Shown here: positions 18,845 through 26,715 of the stretch, piece by piece
Position numbering within the stretch: position 1 is the stretch's first letter
How the letters are laid out: each line of letters begins with the position of its first letter
The notes under the pieces: model-generated
What the model was told of the DNA's origin: nothing
Seen by the model: the letters and a program-made list of their open reading frames with translations, nothing else
Databases searched by the model: none
Made by a program: the position numbers and the translations under genes
Assembly: GCA_021732745.1 (NCBI GenBank)
Contig: JAKFUK010000001.1
Location: 136,931 to 200,930 of the forward strand
DNA from: Nevskia sp.
GTDB taxonomy: Bacteria; Pseudomonadota; Gammaproteobacteria; Nevskiales; Nevskiaceae
DNA: 64,000 bases
Direction of reading: 5' to 3'

Positions 18845-19675
18845 GTGAGTCGCCCCAAGAGTCTGAAGTTGAGCCAGTGCGCCGCCGCCATCGTGACCGG
18901 GGCCGGCAGCGGCATCGGCCGCAGTTTTGCGCTGGAGTTGGCGCGCCGAGGCGGCACGGTGTTGTGCGTGGACATTCATCCGGAGCGTGCCGAGCAGACG
19001 GCGGCCCAGGTGGATGAACTCGGCGGCCGCGGCCTTGCCTACACCTGCGATGTCGGAGACGAGAAGCAATTCGCAGAACTGGCCGCGAAGGCCGACGGAC
19101 TGCTCGGACGCGCCACCACGGTGATCGTCAACAACGCCGGCTTCGGCGTGGGCGGACGCATCGGCGATGTCTCGCTGGAAGACTGGCGCTGGTGCCTGTC
19201 GGTGAATCTCTGGGGCGTCATTCACGGCTGTCACGAGTTCGCACCGCGCTTCCGCAAGCTCGGTTACGGCGGAATCATCAACACGGCGTCTGCTGCCGGC
19301 TTCGCAGCGGCACCGGAGATGACCACCTACAACGTCACCAAGTCGGCGGTGCTATCGCTGTCCGAGACCCTGTCGGCCGAGCTGTCCGGCACCGGCGTTC
19401 ACGTCAGCGCCCTGTGTCCCACGATCGTGCCCACCAACATCATCAACGACAGCCGCTTCCCCAACGACCGCAAGACCTTTGCGGCCAAGGCAATGGAGAA
19501 GTGGGCGTTCACCAACAGCGGAGAAGTGGCCCGCCTGACCCTGGACGCCATGGACAGCAACCAGCTTTACGTGCTGCCGCAGTGGGACGGTCGCCTGATG
19601 TGGCGGGCCAAGCGCGCCTTCCCGCGACTCTACGCGCGCGCTCTGGGCCTGAGCTATCGCCTGGCGGCCGGCTGA
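18845..19675 (+). CDS. Short-chain dehydrogenase/reductase
   Basis: A 276-residue SDR with TGAGSGIG near residue 19, NNAGFGVGG, and the active-site pattern TASAAG followed by TYNVTKSAV. It starts at GTG 18845 with GGAGAGAG upstream. It is a paralog of the SDR at 15203, and its end nearly touches the esterase gene (13 bases). In this context it most likely oxidises an alcohol released by the esterase or prepares the ketone for the monooxygenase. Which alcohol is not predictable from sequence. Confidence 0.9.
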   Translation: MSRPKSLKLSQCAAAIVTGAGSGIGRSFALELARRGGTVLCVDIHPERAEQTAAQVDELGGRGLAYTCDVGDEKQFAELAAKADGLLGRATTVIVNNAGFGVGGRIGDVSLEDWRWCLSVNLWGVIHGCHEFAPRFRKLGYGGIINTASAAGFAAAPEMTTYNVTKSAVLSLSETLSAELSGTGVHVSALCPTIVPTNIINDSRFPNDRKTFAAKAMEKWAFTNSGEVARLTLDAMDSNQLYVLPQWDGRLMWRAKRAFPRLYARALGLSYRLAAG

Positions 19676-19688
19676 GCAGACGGCCCCC

Positions 19689-20585
19689 ATGCCCAGCCTC
19701 AGCGCCATTGCCACCAAGCGCCTCTTCCGCGCGATGCTCAAGCGCGAGTTCGCGTCCAAGGAACACGCCGTCCGTCATTTCCGCCGCGTGCTCGACCACG
19801 CGCCCTTTCCGTCCTACCTCCCGCTCGGGGTATCGGCACGCAAGATGAATTTTGCCGGCGTGCCCTGCGAGCGCCTGGCGCCGCGCAAGCCGGGCCTGAC
19901 CATCCTGCACCTGCACGGTGGCGCCTTCATCGGCGGCAAGCTCGGCACCTACCATCCCTTCTGCGGTGCCATGGCCCGGCGCTTGCAGGCGCAGGTCATC
20001 CTGCCGGATTACCGCCTGGCGCCCGAGCATCCGTTTCCTGCCGCGCCGGACGATTGCCTCGCGGTCTACCGGGAACTGATCGACTGCGGGACCAACCCTG
20101 CGAACCTGGTCGTCACTGGCGACTCGGCCGGCGGCAACCTGACCTTGGTCACCCTGCAATGCGCGCTCGCAGAGGGCCTGCCCATGCCCCGGTGCGCCGT
20201 GCTGATTTCTCCCGGCGCCGACCTCGGCGGCACCGCGGCAAGCCTGGCGGAAAATGACCGCTGCGACGTGATGCTCTCGCAACACGTCATCCAGATGATG
20301 GGCGAGGTGTACTTGCAGGGCCACGACCGATCGGATCCCCGGGTCTCGCCGCTGCACGGGGAATTTGAGGGCCTGCCACCCCTGCTGATCTGCGCCAGCG
20401 ACGAGGAGTGCCTGCGCGACGACGCCTACGCGGTCGCCGCACGCGCTCGCGCGGCCGGTACCAGCGCTCGCCTGCTCATGCGGCCGGACACGCCGCATGC
20501 CTGGCCCATCTTCTTTCCGCTGGTGGCCGAGGCGCGCGCGGACATGAAGAAGATCACCGAGTTCATCCTGAATGCGCGTCATTGA
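19689..20585 (+). CDS. HSL-family alpha/beta hydrolase (LipR-like esterase)
   Basis: A 298-residue esterase of the hormone-sensitive-lipase family. The oxyanion motif HGGAFIGG lies near residue 75, the nucleophile serine in GDSAGG near 143, and the acid and histidine in ASDEECLRDD and PDTPHAWP. The family hydrolyses small to medium esters, so it could open the ester or lactone made by the neighbouring Baeyer-Villiger enzyme. The ATG lacks a good ribosome site, and translation may be coupled to the SDR 13 bases upstream. A decayed relative is seen at 13710-14000. Confidence 0.9.
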   Translation: MPSLSAIATKRLFRAMLKREFASKEHAVRHFRRVLDHAPFPSYLPLGVSARKMNFAGVPCERLAPRKPGLTILHLHGGAFIGGKLGTYHPFCGAMARRLQAQVILPDYRLAPEHPFPAAPDDCLAVYRELIDCGTNPANLVVTGDSAGGNLTLVTLQCALAEGLPMPRCAVLISPGADLGGTAASLAENDRCDVMLSQHVIQMMGEVYLQGHDRSDPRVSPLHGEFEGLPPLLICASDEECLRDDAYAVAARARAAGTSARLLMRPDTPHAWPIFFPLVAEARADMKKITEFILNARH

Positions 20586-20778
20586 TCTGACGACCCTTGG
20601 TTATCGCGCGAGCCGAAACGCCGCGTCGATTCGTGCGCTTCGCCTTCCCGGTTGTCGCACGACTGTCGGCGTCGGAGCGAGGTGAAGCCGATGGATGAGT
20701 ACCCGTAGACCCTTGCATTCGGGCATGCAGATCACCCGAGTGCGTTGCACGTCCCCCCAACCTGCACGAGGTAAGACC

Positions 20779-21693
20779 ATGGCACTTGCAAATCGCAGCA
20801 TCGGATACGACGAGGTCGAGGCACGCGACCTGCGCTTCAATCTCGACAAGGACAGCGTTCCGCGTTTCTGGATGAGTGGCGATCCCTGGAGCACGCACTT
20901 CCTCAATTCCATCTTGGCTGTCGTACCCGATGGCGAGCGCTGGGTGATGCAATGCGTCCGCCGCAGTCTTACGCGCCTCCAGGACGAGAAGGTGCGCAAG
21001 GCGGGAATCGCCTTCATCAAGCAGGAGCACTACCACGCGCGCGAACATGACGACATGAACAACGCGCTGATCGAGCAGGGCGTTCCACTCGACGTGGTGG
21101 AGCGCAGCTTCAAGCGTATCCGCGCAACGCTGGAACGATTCACGCCGCAGGACATGCACCTGTCGATGATGGCGGCGTTCGAACATTTTACCGCGACCTT
21201 CGCGGCGGTGTTCATCGACAATCCGGATATGCTGGAAGATTCCGACAAGAAGGTCGCGGCGATGCTGTACTGGCATTTCGTCGAGGAAACCGAGCACAAG
21301 TCGGTGACCTTCGACGTGTTCCAGGACGCGGTCGGCAGCTATCCGCAGCGCGTCGCCGGAATGCTGATTGCCAGCGCAGTCTTCCTGCCGATGGTCGAGG
21401 GCCACATGCTCTACCTGCTGTACAAGGAAAAGCAGCTGCTAAACTGGCGCTCCATGCTGAAGTGCCTGAAGTTGCAGATCGGTCCCAGGGGCTTGCTTAC
21501 CCGTTTGTTCACCGCGCATTACTTCCAGTACTACCTCCCCGACTTCCATCCCTGGGACGACGACAACCGCAGCCAGATCCGCAAGTGGAAGGAGGCGTTC
21601 AACGCCACTGGCAATACCGCCGAGGCTTACGAGGCATTCCGCAGCAGTGCCGCCGGGAAGGTCTCCGACGTCAAGGACGCACTCGCAGCCTGA
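20779..21693 (+). CDS. PF10118-type predicted metal-dependent hydrolase, paralog 3
   Basis: A 304-residue paralog of the protein at 17865 with the same motif series: FIKQEHYHAREHD, MAAFEHFTA and WHFVEETEHKSVTFDVF. The start at 20779 aligns with the MALANR start of paralog 2 and removes 28 unconserved residues. The 193 bases before it contain no gene. It probably arose by duplication; keeping both copies suggests different partners or substrates. It closes the monooxygenase cluster. Confidence 0.82.
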   Translation: MALANRSIGYDEVEARDLRFNLDKDSVPRFWMSGDPWSTHFLNSILAVVPDGERWVMQCVRRSLTRLQDEKVRKAGIAFIKQEHYHAREHDDMNNALIEQGVPLDVVERSFKRIRATLERFTPQDMHLSMMAAFEHFTATFAAVFIDNPDMLEDSDKKVAAMLYWHFVEETEHKSVTFDVFQDAVGSYPQRVAGMLIASAVFLPMVEGHMLYLLYKEKQLLNWRSMLKCLKLQIGPRGLLTRLFTAHYFQYYLPDFHPWDDDNRSQIRKWKEAFNATGNTAEAYEAFRSSAAGKVSDVKDALAA

Positions 21694-21841
21694 CCAGCGA
21701 CCAAGTCGATTCGAGACCCAAATCAGCCCGGCAGCCGTGCTGTGAACGCGACGAGGCCGCCTGACTGAACAGGCATCGGAGTCTGCTGCCCAGATCGCAG
21801 GAGAATGTGAAATCTACTTCGCGGCCGCTTTCAACCGTAAT

Positions 21842-22012
21842 ATGAGGGTCGAAAGCCGAGCCGATCTCATGACCCAGCGACTGCAAATCTGCGTAACCCT
21901 GCCCCTGCCCGTCGAACTGGCCTTCTCCCGACTGGCCGACCATCAGCCACTGGACGCGGCGCTGGGCCTGGGACTCCGTCACGCCCTGCGCAAGATCGGG
22001 CGGGCCTCTTGA
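21842..22012 (+). pseudogene. Possible remnant of an SRPBCC-type protein
   Basis: A 56-residue frame contains VTLPLPVELAFSRLADHQPL, which resembles the first strand and helix of SRPBCC (START-like) ligand-binding proteins, then stops. No continuation is clear in the other frames. The 21694-22061 gap otherwise shows no gene. It could equally be chance coding in G+C-rich DNA. Confidence 0.25.
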
Positions 22013-22061
22013 GGCTGCCCCGGCGGCGACGGCCAGTTCGCGGCAGGATCCAGAGCCTCGC

Positions 22062-22871
22062 ATGAGCCAGGAATTCCCGTACCGCATGGCCGAAGTGATG
22101 CAGCTCACCGGGGCAAGCCGGGAAGCAGTGCGCTTCTATGTCAATGCAGGTCTGCTGCCGGAACCGCACAGGACCGCGCGCAACATGGCCTGGTACTCGC
22201 AGCAGCATATCGAGATCATCAAGCTGGTTCGTGCCCTGCAGGAGGAACAGTTCCTGCCGCTCAAGGCAATCAAGGCGCTGTTCGACGACGACAAGAACTT
22301 CGATTTCACCGCGAGGCAGCGCAGCATCTTCGCGAGCATGCGCGAGGAAATGGGAATTCGTGCCCGCCGCCAGTTGCCCGGCCCGAGTTCGCACGGCATG
22401 GCCGAGGCCCTGGGACTGAGTCACGAAGATTTCCGCGACCTGCAACAGGTTGGCGTCATACGAACCCAGGTTGACCAGCTGACCGGCGACGAGGAAGAAA
22501 TCCTTCGCCAGTTCGCCATCCTCAGGCACAGCGGCATGACGGCGGCGAGAGGATTCTCCCCGCGCCACCTGCAGATCGTCCAGGCATCGACCGATCTGCT
22601 GTTCGCCCAGGAGCTCAAGCTGTTCCAGGAGTTGCTGGTGGATTTGCGCGATGACGAGATCCCCGTGCTCATGACCCGGGCGATTCCAGCCATCAACCGC
22701 ATCTTCGCGGTGCTGCATGAACAAAAGCTGCGCGCATTCGTGGCGATCAACGCCCGGCAGGACGCAGCACGGCAGGCCAATGGGGCCGCAGCCGCGCCCA
22801 AGTCGAAATCGAAATCGAAATCGCAGCCGAAGCCGAAGCCGAAATCGGCCAAGCACAGCAAGGCCGTGTAA
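22062..22871 (+). CDS. MerR-family transcriptional regulator with Lys-rich tail
   Basis: A 269-residue regulator. The MerR winged helix-turn-helix is at residues 5-75 (YRMAEVMQLTGASREAVRFYVNAGLLP), followed by a long helical region that has no metal-binding cysteines. The C-terminus is a low-complexity tail of KS and KP dipeptides encoded by short tandem repeats (about 22798-22850), which may add nonspecific DNA or RNA affinity. It lies after the monooxygenase cluster on the same strand and before the acyl-CoA operon, so it may control either. Effector unknown. Confidence 0.85.
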   Translation: MSQEFPYRMAEVMQLTGASREAVRFYVNAGLLPEPHRTARNMAWYSQQHIEIIKLVRALQEEQFLPLKAIKALFDDDKNFDFTARQRSIFASMREEMGIRARRQLPGPSSHGMAEALGLSHEDFRDLQQVGVIRTQVDQLTGDEEEILRQFAILRHSGMTAARGFSPRHLQIVQASTDLLFAQELKLFQELLVDLRDDEIPVLMTRAIPAINRIFAVLHEQKLRAFVAINARQDAARQANGAAAAPKSKSKSKSQPKPKPKSAKHSKAV

Positions 22872-23067
22872 GTAGCGCGCGCCCCCAGGCGCGACGAGTG
22901 CCCCTTGACAAGGGGTGGGCTGCCCCCCCCCTGTCGGGTTGCCGAGTCGTTGCCGAGTCTGCGTCGACATCGGCCACGGGCACACCCGAGACCCAAGTCA
23001 AGCGATTCGCTCGGTCATCCTGCGAGCGCTCCGCACGGTGCAGCCGCCTGCTCCGCAGCGGATTTTT

Positions 23068-23088
23068 CTAACGGTTGTTTGTTATATT
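23068..23088 (+). promoter_or_regulatory. Palindromic operator, site 3, overlapping the promoter of the acyl-CoA operon
   Basis: CTAACGGTTGTTTG follows the CTAAC-N4-GTTAG pattern with a weaker right half and runs directly into TATATT (23083-23088), a good -10 hexamer. It lies about 70 bases before the first gene of the 12-gene operon. A repressor bound here would cover the promoter. Confidence 0.6.
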
Positions 23089-23153
23089 AAACACGCTCCG
23101 CACGGCGCATTGAATACCCTAGCCGTGCTTATCCGGAAGTCACAGACCCTCAA

Positions 23154-24320
23154 ATGATCCTCACTGACGACCAGCGTGCGCTGCGCGACACGGCCCGGCG
23201 CTTCGCCGAACAGAAACTGCTGCCGGACTACCAGAAGCGCGAAAAATCCGAACGCCTGGACCGCGACCTGGTGCGCGAAATGGGCGAGATGGGCCTGATC
23301 GCGCCCGACCTGCCCGAGCAGTACGGCGGCCTCGGTGCCAGCGGCCTGACCACCGGCATCCTGATCGAGCAGGTCGGCTGGGGCGACATCAACGTCAGCT
23401 ACGTGCCGCTGATGGCCTCGCTGACCGGCAAGGTGATCGCGGGATACGCGAAACCGGCGCTGGCCGAATACTGGCTGCCGCGCATGATCCGCGGCGAATC
23501 CATCGTCGCGCTGGGCCTGACCGAGCCACGCGGCGGCTCCGACGCCGCCAACCTGATGCTCAAGGCGCGGCGTGATGGCGACTCCTGGGTGCTCAATGGC
23601 GAGAAGACCTCGATCAGCTTCGCCGATCAGGCCGACGCCATCGTGCTGTTTGCCCGCACCGGCGGTGTCGAAGACGGCGCGCGCGGCATCAGCGCCTTCC
23701 TGGTGCCGCTGACGCTGCCCGGCGTGCAGCGCACGCACTTCAACGATTCCGGCAGCCGGATCATCGGCCGCGGCTCGGTGTTCTTCGATGATGTGCGCAT
23801 CCCAGCCGATCACCTGCTGGGCGACGAGAACAAGGGCTTCGTGCAGGTGATGCAGGGCTTCGACTACAGCCGGGTGCTGATCGCCCTGCAGTGCATCGGC
23901 TCGGCGCAGGCCTCGCTGGACGAGGCCTGGGCCTACACCAAGGAGCGCACGGCCTTCGGCGCACCGCTGGCGCAATACCAGGGCGTGAGCTTTCCGCTGG
24001 CGGAGTACGACACGCTGATCGCGGCCACGCGCCAGCTCTGCTACCACGCGCTGGAACTGCGCGACGCCGGCGAGGCGCACACCGCCGAGGCGGCCATGGT
24101 CAAGTGGCTCGGCCCCAAGACCTCCGTCGACACCATTCACCAGTGCCTGCTGACCTTCGGCCACTACGGCTGGTCGATGGATCTGCCGCACCAGCAGCGC
24201 CTGCGCGACGTGATGGGCCTGGAGATCGGCGACGGCACCGCGCAGGTGATGAAGCTGATCGTGGCGCGTGAGCGGGCCGGCCGCATTGCCGTGCAGTACG
24301 CCAAGGACAGCAAGCGATGA
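23154..24320 (+). CDS. Acyl-CoA dehydrogenase
   Basis: A 388-residue FAD-dependent dehydrogenase introducing a C2-C3 double bond in an acyl-CoA. The signatures GLTEPRGGSDAAN (near residue 125) and the C-terminal GLEIGDGTAQVMKLIVARER are present. Overall it resembles the AliB/cyclohexanecarboxyl-CoA dehydrogenase-like branch more than isovaleryl-CoA dehydrogenases, a call made by eye. It is the first gene of the operon and overlaps the next gene by four bases (ATGA), so translation is coupled. Electrons would pass to ETF. Confidence 0.92.
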   Translation: MILTDDQRALRDTARRFAEQKLLPDYQKREKSERLDRDLVREMGEMGLIAPDLPEQYGGLGASGLTTGILIEQVGWGDINVSYVPLMASLTGKVIAGYAKPALAEYWLPRMIRGESIVALGLTEPRGGSDAANLMLKARRDGDSWVLNGEKTSISFADQADAIVLFARTGGVEDGARGISAFLVPLTLPGVQRTHFNDSGSRIIGRGSVFFDDVRIPADHLLGDENKGFVQVMQGFDYSRVLIALQCIGSAQASLDEAWAYTKERTAFGAPLAQYQGVSFPLAEYDTLIAATRQLCYHALELRDAGEAHTAEAAMVKWLGPKTSVDTIHQCLLTFGHYGWSMDLPHQQRLRDVMGLEIGDGTAQVMKLIVARERAGRIAVQYAKDSKR

Positions 24321-25102
24321 GCGAGGCCGTCTGCGTCCGCGTCGAGGCGGGTGTCGGCATTCTCGAACTGGCGCGACCGGAGAAATTCAACTGCCTGTCG
24401 ATGGCCGCCTGGAACGCCATCGGCGCTGCACTGACGCGCTTCGAGCAGCCGGGTTCCGGCGTGCGCGCGGTGCTGATCCAGGCCCAGGGCAAGCACTTCT
24501 GCACCGGTGCCGACCTTGACGAAGTGCAGGGCCTGCGTGGCGACAAGACCCTGCTGGCGGCGTTCCTCGCCAGCGGCCACCGCGTGCTGCGGGCGATGGA
24601 AGCCAGCCCCCTGCCGGTGGTCGCCGCCTGTCAGGGCCTGTGCCTGGCCGGTGGGCTGGAGCTGATGCTTGGTGCCGACGTGGTGTTCGCCGCGCGCGGT
24701 GCCCGCTTCGGCGATCAGCACGCGCAGTTCGGGCTGGTGCCCGGCTGGGGTGGCAGCCAGCGGCTGACGCGTCTGGTCGGTCTGCGCCGCGCGATGGACC
24801 TGTATGTCAGCGCCCGCTGGATCGACGCCGACACCGCCGCCGCCTGGGGCCTGGTCAGCGAGGTGGTCGAACCGGAAGCCCTGCATGCCCATGCGCTGGC
24901 CTGGTGTGCCACCGCCGCCGAGCGCAGCCGTTCCGGACTCGCGCTCATGAAGCGCCTGGCGCGACAGGGCCTGGATCTGCCGCTGGCCGATGGGCTCGCG
25001 CTCGAGGAAGGCTTGGCCGTGCAGGCCTTGCTGGAAGATGACGTCAGCGAAGGGCTTTCCGCCTTCAGCGCGCGACGCAAGCCACAGTTCAAGGGACATT
25101 GA
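24317..25102 (+). CDS. Enoyl-CoA hydratase/isomerase family protein
   Basis: A 261-residue crotonase-fold enzyme with KHFCTGADLDE, the oxyanion segment QGLCLAGGLELMLGADV and the following FGDQHAQFGLVPGWGG. The first catalytic glutamate position is kept (GGLEL), but the second (usually PE in the next strand) reads HAQFGL, so hydratase activity is less certain and isomerase or lyase chemistry is possible. It overlaps the dehydrogenase gene by four bases. In a Liu/Atu-like scheme it would act on the glutaconyl-type CoA product of the carboxylase. Confidence 0.9.
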   Translation: MSEAVCVRVEAGVGILELARPEKFNCLSMAAWNAIGAALTRFEQPGSGVRAVLIQAQGKHFCTGADLDEVQGLRGDKTLLAAFLASGHRVLRAMEASPLPVVAACQGLCLAGGLELMLGADVVFAARGARFGDQHAQFGLVPGWGGSQRLTRLVGLRRAMDLYVSARWIDADTAAAWGLVSEVVEPEALHAHALAWCATAAERSRSGLALMKRLARQGLDLPLADGLALEEGLAVQALLEDDVSEGLSAFSARRKPQFKGH

Positions 25103-25107
25103 AGCCG

Positions 25108-26715
25108 ATGGGAATCCTGTCATCGCGTGTCGCCACGCGCAGCGAAAATTTCGCACTCAACCAGGCTGCCTACGCCAAGCGCATCGCCAACCTGCACGCC
25201 CGCCGCGCCGCGGCGCGCGCCGGGGGGCCGGAAAAGATGCGCGCCAAGCACCTGGCTCGCAACAAGGTGCTGCCGCGTCATCGCGTCGAACTGCTGATGG
25301 ACCCGGGCTCGCCGTTCCTCGAACTCGGCGAACTCACCGGCGATGGCCGCTACGAGGGCGTGTCGCCCGGTGCCGGCATCATCACCGGCGTCGGCATGGT
25401 GTCGGGCCGGCCGTGCATGATCATCGCCAACGACGCCACCGTGAAAGGCGGCACCTACTTCGGCCTGACCTGCAAGAAGCACGTCCGCGCGCAGGCCTTT
25501 GCCTGGCAGCACCGCCTGCCCTGCATCACCCTGGTGGACAGCGGCGGCGCGTTCCTGCCCGACCAGGCCAACATCTTTCCGGACGATGGCCAGTTCGGCT
25601 CGATCTTCCACAACCAGATCGGCATGTCCGGCGACGGCATTCCGCAGATCGCCGTGGTGATGGGCCCCTGCACCGCCGGCGGCGCGTACATTCCGGCGCT
25701 GTGCGACGAGGTGGTGATCGTGCGCGGTCAGGGTTTCATGTACCTGGGCGGCCCCGAACTGACCTTCGCCGCCACCGGCGAGACCGTGGACGCCGAATCG
25801 CTCGGCGGCGCGGCCATGCACTGCGGCAAGAGCGGCGTCACCGACCATATCGCCGAGGATGACCGTCACGCCCTGCTGATCGCGCGCAACATCGTGCGCG
25901 AGCTTGGACAGGTGCCGCCATCGAGCCGCAAGCAGGAGGCCTCGCGGCCACCGCGCTTCGACCCGGCCGAGATCCAAGGCATCGTCTCGCGCGATCCGAA
26001 ATTCCCGACCGACACGCGCGAGATCCTGGCGCGACTGGTCGACGACAGCGAATTCCAGGAATTCAAGCCGCTCTACGGCGAGACCCTGCTGACCGGCTTC
26101 GCGCGCATCCACGGCTACGAGATCGGCATTCTTGCCAACAACGGCGTGCTGTTCCCGGAAAGCGCGATGAAGGGCACCCACTTCATCAACCTGTGCTGCC
26201 AGCGCAACATCCCGCTGCTGTTCATGAGCGACGTCACCGGCTTCATGGTGGGTGCCGATGTGGAGCAGGCGGGCATCGCCAAGCACGGTGCCAAGATGAT
26301 CACCGCGATGAGTTCGGCGCGCGTGCCCAAGTACACGCTCAACATCGGCGCTTCCTACGGCGCCGGCTATCTGGCCATGTGCGGGCGCGCGTTCAAGCCC
26401 ACGGCCATGTTCGCCTGGCCCAATGGCCGCTCCGGAATCATGGGGCCGGACCAGGCCGCGATGGTGCTGTCGCTAGTGCGCGAAACCAATCTCAGGATCG
26501 AGAAGAAGACCTGGACCGACGAGGAACGCGAGGCGTTCAAGGCCCCGGTGCGCAAGATGTACGAGGAACTCCAGGACGCCCACAACTTTGCCGCCCAGGG
26601 CTGGATCGATGGCGTGATCGAGCCGCAGGAAACCCGTGGCACGCTGGCCCTGCTACTGGAACTCGCCGCCCGCGTACCGGCGCAGAAGACGCAATTCGGC
26701 GTGTTCCGCTTCTGA
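25108..26715 (+). CDS. Acyl-CoA carboxylase carboxyltransferase (beta) subunit, MCC/GCC-like
   Basis: A 535-residue biotin-dependent carboxyltransferase transferring CO2 from carboxybiotin to an enoyl-CoA. Both crotonase-like halves are present, with GPCTAGGAYIPALCDE and GGPELTFAATGE in the first and GASYGAGYLAMCGR in the second. Close to methylcrotonyl- and geranyl-CoA carboxylases, but the active-site stretch reads FGSIFHNQIGMS where I expect FGRIFYNQANMS in methylcrotonyl-CoA carboxylase. ATG 25108 has AGGGA about 11 bases upstream; a TTG at 25099 is an alternative. It overlaps the alpha-subunit gene by one base (TGATG). Confidence 0.92.
   Translation: MGILSSRVATRSENFALNQAAYAKRIANLHARRAAARAGGPEKMRAKHLARNKVLPRHRVELLMDPGSPFLELGELTGDGRYEGVSPGAGIITGVGMVSGRPCMIIANDATVKGGTYFGLTCKKHVRAQAFAWQHRLPCITLVDSGGAFLPDQANIFPDDGQFGSIFHNQIGMSGDGIPQIAVVMGPCTAGGAYIPALCDEVVIVRGQGFMYLGGPELTFAATGETVDAESLGGAAMHCGKSGVTDHIAEDDRHALLIARNIVRELGQVPPSSRKQEASRPPRFDPAEIQGIVSRDPKFPTDTREILARLVDDSEFQEFKPLYGETLLTGFARIHGYEIGILANNGVLFPESAMKGTHFINLCCQRNIPLLFMSDVTGFMVGADVEQAGIAKHGAKMITAMSSARVPKYTLNIGASYGAGYLAMCGRAFKPTAMFAWPNGRSGIMGPDQAAMVLSLVRETNLRIEKKTWTDEEREAFKAPVRKMYEELQDAHNFAAQGWIDGVIEPQETRGTLALLLELAARVPAQKTQFGVFRF

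Noticed and set aside
22798..22860. Short direct repeats as a CRISPR or satellite
   Set aside because: The units are six bases long, contiguous and inside the coding region of the MerR protein; there are no spacers. No CRISPR array was seen anywhere.
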